64,000 bases of DNA from Elymus sibiricus. Its lineage: Eukaryota > Streptophyta > Magnoliopsida > Poales > Poaceae. The translations under genes were made by a program, and so were the position numbers. Shown in pieces: positions 21,046-32,582 of this stretch. The stretch's first letter is position 1, and every line of letters begins with the position of its first letter. Location of the stretch: the NCBI GenBank assembly GCA_039707655.1, contig CM077667.1, positions 417,365,409 through 417,429,408 on the forward strand, written 5' to 3'. Below the pieces are notes generated by a model, which worked only from the letters and a program-made list of their open reading frames with translations, had not been told where the DNA came from and did not search any database.

Positions 21046-22770
21046 TGTTGGAAATATGCCCTAGAGGCAATAATAAAATGGTTATTATTATATTTCCTTG
21101 TTCATGATAATTGTCTATTGTTCATGCTATAATTGTATTAACCGGAAACCGTAATACATGTGTGAATACATAGACCACACCATGTCCCTAGTGAGCCTCT
21201 AGTTGACTAGGTCGTTGATCAATAGATGGTCATGGTTTCCTGACCATGGATATTGGATGTTGTTGATAATGGGATCACATCATTAGGAGAATGATGTGAT
21301 GGACAAGACCCAATCCTAAGCATAGCACAAGATCGTGTAGTTCGTCTGCTAGAGCTTTTCTAATGTCAAGTATCATTTCCTTAGACCATGAGATTGTGCA
21401 ACTCCCGGATACCGTAGGAATGCTTTGGGTGTATCAAACGTCACAACGTAACTGGGTGACTATAAAGGTGTACTACAGGTATCTCCGAAAGTGTCTGTTG
21501 GGTTGGCACGAATCGAGACAGGGTTTGTCACTCCGTGTGACGGAGAGGTATCTCTGGGCCCACTCGGTAATACATCATCATAATGAGCTCAATGTGACTA
21601 AGGAGTTAGTCACGGGATCATGTGTTACGGAACGAGTAAAGAGACTTGCCGGTAACGAGATTGAACAAGGTATAGGGATACCGACGATCGAATCTCGGGC
21701 AAGTAACATACCGATGGACAAAGGGAATTGTATACGGGATTAATTGAATCCCCGACATCGTGGTTCATCCGATGAGATCATCGTGGAACATGTGGGAGCC
21801 AATATGGGTATCCAGATCCCGCTATTGGTTATTGGCCGGAGAGGTGTCTCGGTCATGTCTGCATGGTTCCCGAACCCGTAGGGTCTACACACTTAAGGTT
21901 CGGTGACGCTAGAGTTGTAATGGGAATTGTATGTGGTTACCGAAAGTTGTTCGGAGTCCCGGATGAGATCCCGGACGTCACGAGGAGTTCCGGAATGGTC
22001 CGGAGGTGAAGATTTATATATGGGAAGTCCAGTTTCAGTCACCGGAAATGTTTCGGGGTTTATCGGTATTGTACCGGGACCACCGAAAGGGTTCCAGGGG
22101 TCCACCGGGAGGGGCCACCTGCCTCGGAGGACCACGTGGGCTGAATATGGGTGGGAACCAGCCCCCTAGTGGGCTGGTGCGCCCCTCCCAAGGGCCCAAG
22201 GCGCCTAGGGTTGGGAACCCTAAGGGGGTGGGGGCGCCTCCCACCAACTTGGGGGGCAAGCTCCCCCCCTTGGCCGCTGCCCCCCCCCCTCTAGATGGAT
22301 CTAAGGGGGCCGGCCCCCTCTCCCCTTCAGCCTATAAATAGAGGGGGGTGGGAGGGCAGCCGCACCCCTTGCCCCTGGCGCAGCCCTCCCCCCTCCTACA
22401 CCTCCTCCTCCTCCGTAGTGCTTAGCGAAGCTCTGCCGGAGAACCACGAGCTCCACCGCCACCACGCCGTCGTGCTGCCGGAGCTCTCCCTCAACTTCTC
22501 CTTCCCCCTTGCTGGATCAAGAAGGAGGAGATGTCCCCGGGCTGTACGTGTGTTGAACGCGGAGGCGCCGTCCGTTCGGCGCTTGGATCGGATCTTCCGC
22601 GATTTGAATCACCACGAGTACGACTCCATCAACCGCGTTCTTTGCAACGCTTCCGCTTAGCGATCTTCAAGGGTATGAAGATGCACTCCCTCTCTCTCGT
22701 TGCTAGCATCTCCTAGATTGATCTTGGTGACACGTAGGAAAATTTTGAATTATTACTACGTTCCCCATCA
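21046..22770 (+). repeat. Left LTR of the Angela-type element
   Basis: 1725 bp. Contains a TATAAATA promoter box at 22333-22340, preceded by a C/G-rich run. ORFs in it (such as 22006-22341) are not conserved proteins. Confidence 0.95.
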
Positions 22771-24063
22771 GTGGCATCATGAGCCAGGTCTATGCGTAGA
22801 TTCTATGCACGAGTAGAACACAAGTAGTTGTGGGCGATGATTTGGTCAATTTGCTTGCCGTTACTAGTCCTATCTTGATTCGGCGGCATTGTGGGATGAA
22901 GCGGCCCGGACCGACTTTACACGTGCGCTTACGTGAGACTGGTTCCACTGCCTGACATGCACTTGTTGCATAAGGTGGCTAGCGGGTGTCTGTCTCTCCC
23001 ACTTTAGTCGGATCGGATTCGATGAAGAGGGTCCTTATGAAGGGTAAATAGCAATTGGCATATCACCGTTGTGGCTTTTGCGTAGGTAAGAAACGTTCTT
23101 GCTAGAAACCCATAGCAGCCACGTAAAACTTGCAACAACAATTAGAGGACGTCTAACTTGTTTTTGCAGGGTATGCTATGTGATGTGATATGGCCAAAAG
23201 GATGTGATGAAATATATGTGATGTATGAGATTGATCATGTGCTTGTAATAGGAATCACGACTTGCATGTCGATGAGTATGACAACCGGCAAGAGCCATAG
23301 GAGTTGTCTTAATTTATTTTATGACCCGCGTGTCAATCAAAAACGCCATGTAATTACTTTACTTTATTGCTAACCGTTAGCCATAGTAGTAGAAGTAATA
23401 GTTGGCGAGACAACTTCATGAAGACACGATGATGGAGATCATGATGATGGAGATCATGGTGTCGTGCCGGTGACGATGGTGATCATACCGCGCCCCGAAG
23501 ATGGAGATCAAAGGCGCAAGATGATATTGGCCATATCATGTCACTTTATGATTTGCATGTGATGTTTATCATGTTTTTACATCTTATTTGCTTAGAACGA
23601 CGGTAGCATAAATAAGATGATCCCTCACTAAAATTTCAAGAAATGTGTTCCCCCTAAGTGAGCACCGTTGCGAAGGATCGTTGTTTCGAAGCACCACGTG
23701 ATGATCGGGTGTGATAGATTCTAACGTTCGCATACAACGGGTGTAAGCCAGATTTACACACGCGAAACACTTAGGTTGACTTGACGAGCCTAGCATGTAC
23801 AGACATGGCCTCGGAACACGAGAGACCGAAAGGTCGAACATGAGTTGTATAGTAGATGCGATCAACATGGAGATGTTCACCATTGATGACTAGTCCGTCT
23901 CACGTGATGACCGGACACGGCCTAGTCGATATGGATCATGTATCACTTAGATGACTAGAGGGATGTCTATCTGAGTGGGAGTTCATTAAATAATTTGATT
24001 AGATGAACTTAATTATCATGAACTTAGTCTAAAATTGTCTTTACAATCTATCTTGTAGATCCA

Positions 24064-27000
24064 ATGGCCCACGCTAATGTTGCCCTCAACTTCAACGCGT
24101 TCCTAGAGAAAACCAAGCTGAAAGACGATGGAAGCAACTATACGGACTGGGTCCGTAACTTGAGGATCATCCTCATAGCTTCCAAGAAAGCATATGTCCT
24201 TGATGCACCGCTAGGTGACGCACCCATTTTCCCAGCAACTCAAGACGTTATGAACGCCTGGCAGTCGCGTAGTGATGATTACTCTCTGGTTCAGTGCGGC
24301 ATGCTTTACAGCTTAGAACCGGGGCTCCAAAAGCGTTTTGAGCAACACGGAGCATATGAGATGTTCCAAGAGCTGAGAATGGTTTTCCAAGCTCATGCCC
24401 GGGTCGAGAGATATGAAGTCTTCGACAAGTTCTTCAGTTGTAAGATGGAGGAAAATAGTTCTGTCAGCGAGCACATACTCAAAATGTCTGGGTTGCACAA
24501 CCGCTTGTCTCAGCTGGGAGTTAATCTTCCGGATGACTCGGTTATTGACGGAATCCTCCAGTCGCTTCCACCTAGCTACAAGAGCTTTGTGATGAACTTC
24601 AATATGCAAGGGATGGAGAAGTCCATTCCTGAGTTATATTCGATGCTGAAATCAGCGGAGGTGGAGATCAAAAAGGAACATCAAGTGTTGATGGTGAATA
24701 AGACCACCAGTTTCAAGAAAGGCAAGGGTAAGAAGAACTTTAAGAAGGACGGCAAAGCAGTTGCCGCGCCCGGTAAATCAGTTGCCGGGAAGAAGCCCAA
24801 GAATGGACCCAAGCCTGAGACCGAGTGCTTTTATTGCAAGGGAACCGGTCACTGGAAGCGGAACTGCCCCAAGTACTTAGCGGATAAGAAGGCCGGCAAC
24901 GTCAAAGGTATATATGATATACATGTTATTGATGTGTACCTTACCAGCGCTCGTAGTAGCTCCTGGGTATTTGATACTGGTGCGGTTGCTCACATTTGTA
25001 ACTCAAAACAGGAGCTGCGGAATAAGCGGAGACTGGCGAAGGATGAGGTGACGATGCGCGTCGGGAATGGTTCCAAGGTCGATGTGATCGCCGTCGGCAC
25101 GCTACCTCTACATCTACCTTCGGGATTAGTTTTAAACCTCAATAATTGTTATTTAGTACCAGCTTTGAGCATGAACATTGTATCTGGATCTCGTTTGATG
25201 CGAGATGGCTACTCATTTAAATTCGAGAATAATGGTTGTTCTATTTATATGAGAGATATGTTTTATGGTCATGCCCCGCTGGTCAATGGTTTATTTTTAT
25301 TGAATCTCGAACGTGATGTTACATATATTCATAGTGTGAATACCAAACGATGTAAGGTTGATAATGATAGTCCCACATACTTGTGGCACTGCCGCCTTGG
25401 TCATATTGGTGTCAAACGCATGAAGAAACTCCATGCAGATGGACTTTTGGAGTCTCTTGATTATGAATCATTTGACACGTGCGAACCATGCCTCATGGGC
25501 AAGATGACTAAGACTCCGTTCTCCGGAACAATGGAGCGAGCAACCAACTTGTTGGAAATAATACATACCGATGTATGCGGTCCAATGAGCGTTGAGGCTC
25601 GCGGTGGCTATCGTTATGTTCTCACCCTCACTGATGACTTAAGCAGATATGGGTATGTCTACTTAATGAAACACAAGTCTGAGACCTTTGAAAAGTTCAA
25701 GGAATTTCAGAGTGAGGTAGAGAATCAACGTGACAAGAAAATAAAGTTCTTACAATCTGATCGTGGAGGAGAATATTTGAGTCACGAGTTTGGCACGCAC
25801 TTAAGGAAATGTGGAATTGTTTCACAACTCACGCCGCCTGGCACACCTCAGCGTAATGGTGTGTCCGAACGTCGTAATCGCACTCTATTGGATATGGTGC
25901 GATGTATGATGTCTCTTACTGATTTACCGCTATCATTTTGGGGATATGCATTAGAGACTGCCGCATTCACTTTAAATAGGGCACCGTCTAAATCCGTTGA
26001 GACGACACCGTATGAATTATGGTTTGGGAAGAAACCTAAGCTGTCGTTTCTGAAAGTTTGGGGATGCGATGCTTATGTCAAGAAACTTCAACCTGAAAAG
26101 CTCGAACCCAAATCGGAAAAGTGCGTCTTCATAGGATACCCTAAGGAAACTATTGTGTATACCTTCTACCTCAGATCCGAAGGCAAGATCTTTGTTGCCA
26201 AGAATGGATCCTTTCTAGAGAAAGAGTTTCTCTCGAAAGAAGTAAGTGGGAGGAAAGTAGAACTTGATGAGGTAATTGTACCCCCTCTCGAACCGGAGAG
26301 TAGCACAGCGCAGGAAAATGTTTCTGTGGTGCCTGCACCGACTAGAGAGGAAGTTAATGATGGTGATCATGAAACTTCGGATCAAGTTACTACTGAACTT
26401 CGTAGGTCCACGAGGACACGTTCCGCACCAGAGTGGTACGGTAACCCTGTCCTGGAAATCATGTTGTTAGACAACGGTGAACCTTCGAACTATGAAGAAG
26501 CCATGGCGGGCCCGGATTCCAACAAATGGCTTGAAGCCATGAAATCCGAGATAGGATCCATGTATGAGAACAAAGTATGGACTTTGGTGGACTTGCCCGA
26601 TGATCGGCAAGCCATAGAAAATAAATGGATCTTTAAGAAGAAGGCTGACGCGGATGGTAATGTGACCGTCTATAAGGCTCGGTTTGTCGCTAAGGGTTAT
26701 CGACAAGTTCAAGGAGTTGACTACGATGAGACTTTCTCACCCGTAGCGATGCTGAAGTCCGTCCGAATCATGTTAGCAGTTGCCGCATTTTATGATTATG
26801 ATATCTGGCAAATGGACGTCAAAACGGCATTCCTTAACGGTTTCCTTAAGGAAGAATTGTATATGATGCAGCCAGAAGGTTTTGTCGATCCTAAGAATGC
26901 TGACAAGGTATGCAAGCTCCAGCGCTCCATCTATGGGCTGGTGCAAGCATCTCGGAGTTGGAACATTCGCTTTGATGAGGTGATCAAAGCGTTTGGGTTT

Positions 27001-28053
27001 ATACAGACTTATGGAGAAGCCTGTATTTACAAGAAAGTGAGTGGGAGCTCTGTAGCATTTCTCATTTTATATGTGGATGACATATTGTTGGTGGGAAATG
27101 ATATAGAACTTTTGGAAAGCATAAAGGCCTACTTGAACAAGTGTTTTTTAATGAAGGACCTTGGAGAAGCTGCTTACATATTAGGCATCAAGATCTATAG
27201 AGATAGATCGAGACGCCTCATTGGTCTTTCACAAAGCACATACCTTGACAAGATATTGAAGAAGTTCAATATGGATCAGTCCAAGAAGGGGTTCTTGCCT
27301 GTATTGCAAGGTGTGAGATTGAGCACAGCTCAATGCCCGACCTCGGCAGAAGATAGAGAAAAGATGAGTGTCATCCCCTATGCCTCAGCCATAGGCTCTA
27401 TTATGTATGCCATGATGTGTACCAGACCTGATGTGAATCTTGCCATAAGTTTGGTAGGGAGGTACCAAAGTGATCCCGGAATGGAACACTGGACAACAGT
27501 CAAGAATATCCTTAAGTACCTGAAAAGGACTAAGGATATGTTTCTCGTTTATGGAGGTGCCGAAGAGCTCGTCGTAAAGGGTTACGTCGATGCTAGCTTC
27601 GACACAGATCCGGATGACTCCAAGTCACAAACCGGATACGTCTATATCTTGAATGGTGGGGCAGTCAGCTGGTGCAGTTGCAAGCAAAGCGTCGTGGCGG
27701 CATCTACATGTGAAGCGGAGTACATAGCTGCTTCGGAAGCAGCGCACGAAGGAGTCTGGATGAAGGAGTTCATCACCGACCTAGGAGTGATTCCCAATGC
27801 GTCATGCCCGATGACTCTCTTCTGTGACAACACTGGAGCTATTGCCATTGCCAAGGAGCCCAGGTTTCACAAGAAGACCAAGCACATCAAGCGCCGCTTC
27901 AACTCCATTCGTAGTTACATTCAGGATGGAGATATAGATATTTGTAAAGTACATACGGATCTGAATGTCGCAGATCCGTTGACTAAACCTCTTCCACGAG
28001 CGAAACATGATCAGCACCAGAACTCTATGGGTGTTCGATTCATCACAATGTAA
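24064..28053 (+). CDS. Copia gag-pol polyprotein (Angela/BARE type), intact 1329 aa
   Basis: A single uninterrupted frame encoding the capsid-like Gag and the enzymes needed for retrotransposition. Domains in order are: a UBN2-type Gag (about 1-240); a CCHC knuckle CFYCKGTGHWKRNC near 256; an aspartic protease WVFDTGA near 303; the integrase HHCC (WHCRLGH to CEPC, 438-476) and the D,D-35-E core (HTDVCGPM about 502, QSDRGGEY about 565, NGVSERRNR about 600); reverse transcriptase (about 820-1070) with YVDDILL near 1002; and RNase H with TCEAEYIAASEA near 1214, ending soon after DPLTKPLPR. Every catalytic motif I can check is present, so the element may be autonomous. One small oddity is SIYGLVQASRSW, where most Copia elements have Lys before QAS. 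Confidence 0.95.
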   Translation: MAHANVALNFNAFLEKTKLKDDGSNYTDWVRNLRIILIASKKAYVLDAPLGDAPIFPATQDVMNAWQSRSDDYSLVQCGMLYSLEPGLQKRFEQHGAYEMFQELRMVFQAHARVERYEVFDKFFSCKMEENSSVSEHILKMSGLHNRLSQLGVNLPDDSVIDGILQSLPPSYKSFVMNFNMQGMEKSIPELYSMLKSAEVEIKKEHQVLMVNKTTSFKKGKGKKNFKKDGKAVAAPGKSVAGKKPKNGPKPETECFYCKGTGHWKRNCPKYLADKKAGNVKGIYDIHVIDVYLTSARSSSWVFDTGAVAHICNSKQELRNKRRLAKDEVTMRVGNGSKVDVIAVGTLPLHLPSGLVLNLNNCYLVPALSMNIVSGSRLMRDGYSFKFENNGCSIYMRDMFYGHAPLVNGLFLLNLERDVTYIHSVNTKRCKVDNDSPTYLWHCRLGHIGVKRMKKLHADGLLESLDYESFDTCEPCLMGKMTKTPFSGTMERATNLLEIIHTDVCGPMSVEARGGYRYVLTLTDDLSRYGYVYLMKHKSETFEKFKEFQSEVENQRDKKIKFLQSDRGGEYLSHEFGTHLRKCGIVSQLTPPGTPQRNGVSERRNRTLLDMVRCMMSLTDLPLSFWGYALETAAFTLNRAPSKSVETTPYELWFGKKPKLSFLKVWGCDAYVKKLQPEKLEPKSEKCVFIGYPKETIVYTFYLRSEGKIFVAKNGSFLEKEFLSKEVSGRKVELDEVIVPPLEPESSTAQENVSVVPAPTREEVNDGDHETSDQVTTELRRSTRTRSAPEWYGNPVLEIMLLDNGEPSNYEEAMAGPDSNKWLEAMKSEIGSMYENKVWTLVDLPDDRQAIENKWIFKKKADADGNVTVYKARFVAKGYRQVQGVDYDETFSPVAMLKSVRIMLAVAAFYDYDIWQMDVKTAFLNGFLKEELYMMQPEGFVDPKNADKVCKLQRSIYGLVQASRSWNIRFDEVIKAFGFIQTYGEACIYKKVSGSSVAFLILYVDDILLVGNDIELLESIKAYLNKCFLMKDLGEAAYILGIKIYRDRSRRLIGLSQSTYLDKILKKFNMDQSKKGFLPVLQGVRLSTAQCPTSAEDREKMSVIPYASAIGSIMYAMMCTRPDVNLAISLVGRYQSDPGMEHWTTVKNILKYLKRTKDMFLVYGGAEELVVKGYVDASFDTDPDDSKSQTGYVYILNGGAVSWCSCKQSVVAASTCEAEYIAASEAAHEGVWMKEFITDLGVIPNASCPMTLFCDNTGAIAIAKEPRFHKKTKHIKRRFNSIRSYIQDGDIDICKVHTDLNVADPLTKPLPRAKHDQHQNSMGVRFITM

Positions 28054-28085
28054 CTAGATTATTGACTCTAATGCAAGTGGGAGAC

Positions 28086-29815
28086 TGTTGGAAATATGCC
28101 CTAGAGGTGATAATAAAATGGTTATTATTATATTTCCTTGTTCATGATAATTGTCTATTGTTCATGCTATAATTGTATTAACCGGAAACCGTAATACATG
28201 TGTGAATACATAGACCACACCATGTCCCTAGTGAGCCTCTACTTGGCTAGCTCGTTGATCAATAGATGGTCATGGTTTCCTGACCATGGACATTGGATGT
28301 CGTTGATAACGGGATCACATCATTAGGAGAATGATGTGATGGACAAGACCCAATCCTAAGCATAGCACAAGATCGTGTAGTTCGTCTGCTAGAGCTTTTC
28401 TAATGTCAAGTATCATTTCCTTAGACCATGAGATTGTGCAACTCCCGGATACCGTAGGAATGCTTTGGGTGTATCAAACGTGACAACGTAACTGGGTGAC
28501 TATAAAGGTGCACTACAGGTATCTCCGAAAGTGTCTGTTGGGTTGGCACGAATCGAGACTGGGATTTGTCACTCCGTGTGACGGAGAGGTATCTCTGGGC
28601 CCACTCGGTAATACATCATCATAATGAGCTCAATGTGACTAAGGAGTTAGTCACGGGATCATGTGTTACGGAACGAGTAAAGAGACTTGTCGGTAACGAG
28701 ATTGAACAAGGTATAGGGATACCGACGATCGAATCTCGGGCAAGTAACATACCGATGGACAAAGGGAATTGTATACGGGATTAATTGAATCCCCGACATC
28801 GTGGTTCATCCGATGAGATCGTCGTGGAACATGTGGGAGCCAATATGGGTATCCAGATCCCGCTATTGGTTATTGGCCGGAGAGGTGTCTCGGTCATGTC
28901 TACATGGTTCCCGAACCCGTAGGGTCTACACACTTAAGGTTCGGTGACGCTAGAGTTGTAATGGGAATTGTATGTGGTTACCGAAAGTTGTTCGGAGTCC
29001 CGGATGAGATCCCGGACGTCACGAGGAGTTCCGGAATGGTCCGGAGGTGAAGATTTATATATGGGAAGTCCAGTTTCAGTCACCGGAAAAGTTTCGGGGT
29101 TTATCGGTATTGTACCGGGACCACCGAAAGGGTTCCAGGGGTCCACCAGGAGGGGCCACCTGCCTCAGAGGACCACGTGGGCTGAATATGGGTGGGAACC
29201 AGCCCCCTAGTGGGCTGGTGCGCCTCCCCCAAGGGCCCAAGGCGCCTAGGGTTGGGAACCCTAAGGGGGTGGGGGCGCCTCCCACCAACTTGGGGGGCAA
29301 GCTCCCCCCCCTTGGCCGCCGCCCCCCCCCCTCTAGATGGATCTAAGGGGGGCAGCCCCCTCTCCCCTTCAGCCTATAAATAGAGGGGGGTGGGAGGGCA
29401 GCCGCACCCCTTGCCCCTGGCGCAGCCCTCCCCCCTCCTACACCTCCTCCTCCTCCTCCGTAGTGCTTAGCGAAGCTCTGCCGGAGAACCACGAGCTCCA
29501 CCGCCACCACGCCGTCGTGCTGCCGGAGCTCTCCCTCAACTTCTCCTTCCCCCTTGCTGGATCAAGAAGGAGGAGACGTCCCCGGGCTGTACGTGTGTTG
29601 AACACGGAGGCGTCGTCCGTTCGTCGCTTGGATCGGATCTTCCGCGATTTGAATCGCCACGAGTACGACTCCATCAACCGCGTTCTTTGCAACGCTTCCG
29701 CTTAGCGATCTTCAAGGGTATGAAGATGCACTCCCTCTCTCTCGTTGCTAGCATCTCCTAGATTGATCTTGGTGACACGTAGGAAAATTTTGAATTATTA
29801 CTACGTTCCCCATCA
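28086..29815 (+). repeat. Right LTR of the Angela-type element
   Basis: 1730 bp, near-identical to 21046-22770. TATAAATA lies at 29375-29382. It differs from the left copy by scattered substitutions, a one-base insertion near 28564, a short C-run change near 29310 and an extra CTC triplet near 29450. Confidence 0.95.
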
Positions 29816-31239
29816 TGCAGCAAGATATTATGATACTACATGAAAATCTAAGCAAGTTTCATATATGGCATGTCCAAAACGGAGCTACGGTTCTACCACA
29901 ACAACCAACACAAGTCTTAGTGCAAATCTGTCCAAAACAGCAGCATGGCATATTGCACGCATAAAAACAACAAGCTACAAGATTCTAAAATGCACAAACT
30001 AAGCATGGGGCAGTAGCATATAACACACACTTCATTCATCTTCACATTTCACACTCAAAAGAGTCATGGATCAAATGGTAGGAAGCTCACAACATGGCAA
30101 TAAAATATAGCAGATTAGGACTTAGTGAAAATAACAGTTTTTAGCATAGCAGATTTTCACGAAGGCATATTGGCAGCAACAAAACTATATGCTACAGGGC
30201 ATATTATGGCATGAAAATTAATAGCATGGTAGAGGGCATGATGCACTATAATTCATACCATGGTGGCAAGGTCTAATTATGCATAGAAACATGGCTAGCA
30301 TCATCACAACATGGCATTATGAAGAAAACAGATTCTCAGACTTAGTGAAAATAAGAGTAGACATGTGCAAGAAAATAAGAGTAGACATGTGCAGCAGTTT
30401 TTAACAAATTGACATATTGAACAACAGAATTAATTATGATGCTAAACCTATTCATGCAAACTATTGGCACAACATGATAGGCAACAACATGCTTAACAAA
30501 AGACTCCTTGGTGGCAATCACAAAAGACTCCTAGATCAATAGCAAATCACATGGCAACATGGCAACAAAATAACAGTTTTCAGACTTAGTGAAATTTAGC
30601 TATCTCCCAAAACTGCAGTTTGATTAGGCATGTTGACATGGTAATAACAAGAGCATAACAACCCTCTATGAGCATGGCAAGGACAATAACATCAAGAAGA
30701 CCTGACACACAACCAAATATACCATTGGCACATGTCCATACGGGTCATAGATTGCTCACAAAACGGAACTCTTCGTTAACAGATTTCAGTTTTAACGTGG
30801 TAGCAACTTTAGAGCAACAAACAAACATGTTAATGAAGTCCTACCTAGTAACCAGAGGCATGGCATCAAAGTAGACATCAAATAGAGCAATTCCCATGAA
30901 GAGACCACATGCAAAAGACCTACGGTGGAGATGCAATCATCCGCGCAAAATTGAATAAAATAACAGATTGCAACTACGACGGGATGCACATTTGCAACGC
31001 AGATTTGAGCTAGTAGATAAAACCCTATATGTATAAAAATGCAATCACGATGAAGTACACATTTAGTAGATGATTTTACGTATTAAGTTTGTTTAAATCA
31101 GATGAACGGGTTAAAAGATATGTATCGTTGGAAATGCAATTATGCTGAATTTTCAGACGAAAAGGACTTAGCCGAAAACGACTAAGTCTGAAACCGTTCA
31201 TCGGATAGACTAAAACGTGAACAGAGCGCGTGATAGGTG

Positions 31240-32010
31240 GGGGTGCTCACAGTGGGCTGAATCGGGCCGAATCTGGCACGCGGTGGGCCGGAGTGGGCGG
31301 CCCACGGGCCCACGCGGGGAGGCTGGTCAACGGGCGCCCGTCGTCCTCCTCGATCCAGATCGGGATCGAGGGAGGCCGGTGCGGCAGCGGCGGCAAGGAG
31401 GCGAGACGCCAGAGGGAAGAGGCCGGGAAGCGGAGCCGAGCGCCGGGGCCGGATCCGGGGCCGGGGAACCCATTCCCGGCGGCCGTGGTCGACGGTGGCG
31501 CGCGACGGACGAGATCAGGCGAGGGTGCTCGGGGCGGCGGCCATGGCTCCGGCGGCGGGGTTCCTGCGAGCAGAGGGAGGCCGCGGTGAGAGAGAGGAAG
31601 GGGGAGGAGAAGAAGAGAGGGAGGCCAGGAGCGGGCCTGCACCAGCGACGACGGCGGCGCTCCGGCCGGCGGCGGCGGCGGGGCCGATGCGGGGCTGGAG
31701 GAGCAGATCGAGCAGGAGCTCGGGCGCCAGGGCGAGCGGCACGGGCGGCTCGTGCGGGCTGTCGCTCGGGCCACGGCGGCGACGGGACGGGCCGCGGCGG
31801 GCTGGCTTCGGGCCCGGGCGGGCCTCGGTGGGGAGCTGAGGGCGACATGGCGCAACGTGGGTGGCTGGAGGCGCGGCTGGCGGCGGCGCTGTGTGGCTGG
31901 CTGCCCGCCAAGTGGCGGCGGCTGGTCGTCCGGGCGCGGATTTCGAGGTGGAGGGAGGCTAGAGGTTGGTGGAGGGCTAGGGATCCCAAAATGGCAGGTT
32001 AGTGGTGTTT
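31240..32010. other. GC-rich island with overlapping ORFs inside the long LTR
   Basis: Open frames of 202-261 codons occur on both strands (31217-32002 plus, 31247-31855 and 31327-31989 minus). Composition is dominated by Gly, Arg, Ala and Pro, as expected from GC bias. None has a recognisable domain, and the longest minus frame lacks an ATG at its start. It is best read as LTR leader sequence, not a gene. Confidence 0.5.
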
Positions 32011-32582
32011 AAATAGGAAAGGGGCTAGGGTTTGAGGGTTTGGGGGCGTTTTTGGGCCCTCCGATCGGGATCGGATGGCTCCGGTCGTGCCCTAGGGTTA
32101 GGTGGGCTGGCCGGGCTGTGTAGTTGGGCTAGGTGGGGATGAGAGGGAATGTTTGCGGCCCGTGACAGAGGTTTTAAACACCGAAAAACGTCCGATAATA
32201 AACCGATGACGGTGCCACTACGGTTGATCGTCGGGGTATCAAACGAACTCTGATTGCGACGAAATTTGGCAGGCGGTCTACCTACGATATAACAAGACCG
32301 CATGCCAACTTTCGACCCAATCCGAGAATATTTTTCGCGCACTTTAAAAACGCTATTTTTTCGATGTCGCGGGCGCGTGCGTGTGTGGTTGGTCACGAAA
32401 CGGTCACCGACGAGAATGGAGAGAACCGGCAACTACGAACGGATGCAAGTTTTCAAAAACGAGTGATGATGCTATGCAGATGATGCGAATGATGCGATGA
32501 TGAATGCGACAACCAAGCGAATCACACGATGACAATGGAATAAAAGGGGAATCTTCTCGGGCGTCGGTTCCGGGCTGTTACA

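Larger units (their letters stand above)
21046..29815 (+). mobile_element. Complete Copia LTR retrotransposon, Angela/BARE/WIS type
   Basis: An 8770-bp element with a 5-bp target duplication TGCAG (21041-21045 and 29816-29820). LTRs are 21046-22770 and 28086-29815, both starting TGTTGGAAATATGCCCTAGA and ending CCCCATCA. A primer-binding-like TGGCATCATGAGCC follows the left LTR (22772), then a 1.3-kb untranslated leader, one open gag-pol frame (24064-28053) and a polypurine tract AAGTGGGAGA (28076-28084). By eye the LTRs differ by roughly 25-30 substitutions plus a few indels (about 1.5-2%). With commonly used grass rates this suggests insertion well under one million years ago. It sits inside the LARD LTR. 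Confidence 0.95.
17990..32582 (-). repeat. Very long LTR (about 5.1 kb net) holding a solo LTR and an Angela-type element
   Basis: Termini are TGTCACGCCC (17990) and GGGCTGTTACA (32582), in minus-strand sense TGTAACAGCCC to GGGCGTGACA. Removing the solo LTR (712 bp plus 5) and the Angela-type element (8770 bp plus 5) leaves about 5.1 kb. It contains a GAA-type run (18284-18302) and a GC-rich island (31240-32010) with overlapping ORFs on both strands. On the minus strand a CCTATTTAAACAC TATA-like site (about 32007-32019) lies just before that island and may be the LTR promoter. No protein family was recognised in the island. Bases 32583-32587 (CGTAG) would be the outer target duplication, but its partner is not in view. 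Confidence 0.65.

Noticed and set aside
22006..22341. ORFs in the Angela LTR, repeated at 29047-29346
   Set aside because: They recur only because the LTR is duplicated and they cross its promoter; not protein genes.
31217..32002. 261-codon Gly/Arg-rich ORF as a host gene
   Set aside because: It lies inside a long LTR, overlaps other open frames on both strands and has no domain; listed as a GC island instead.
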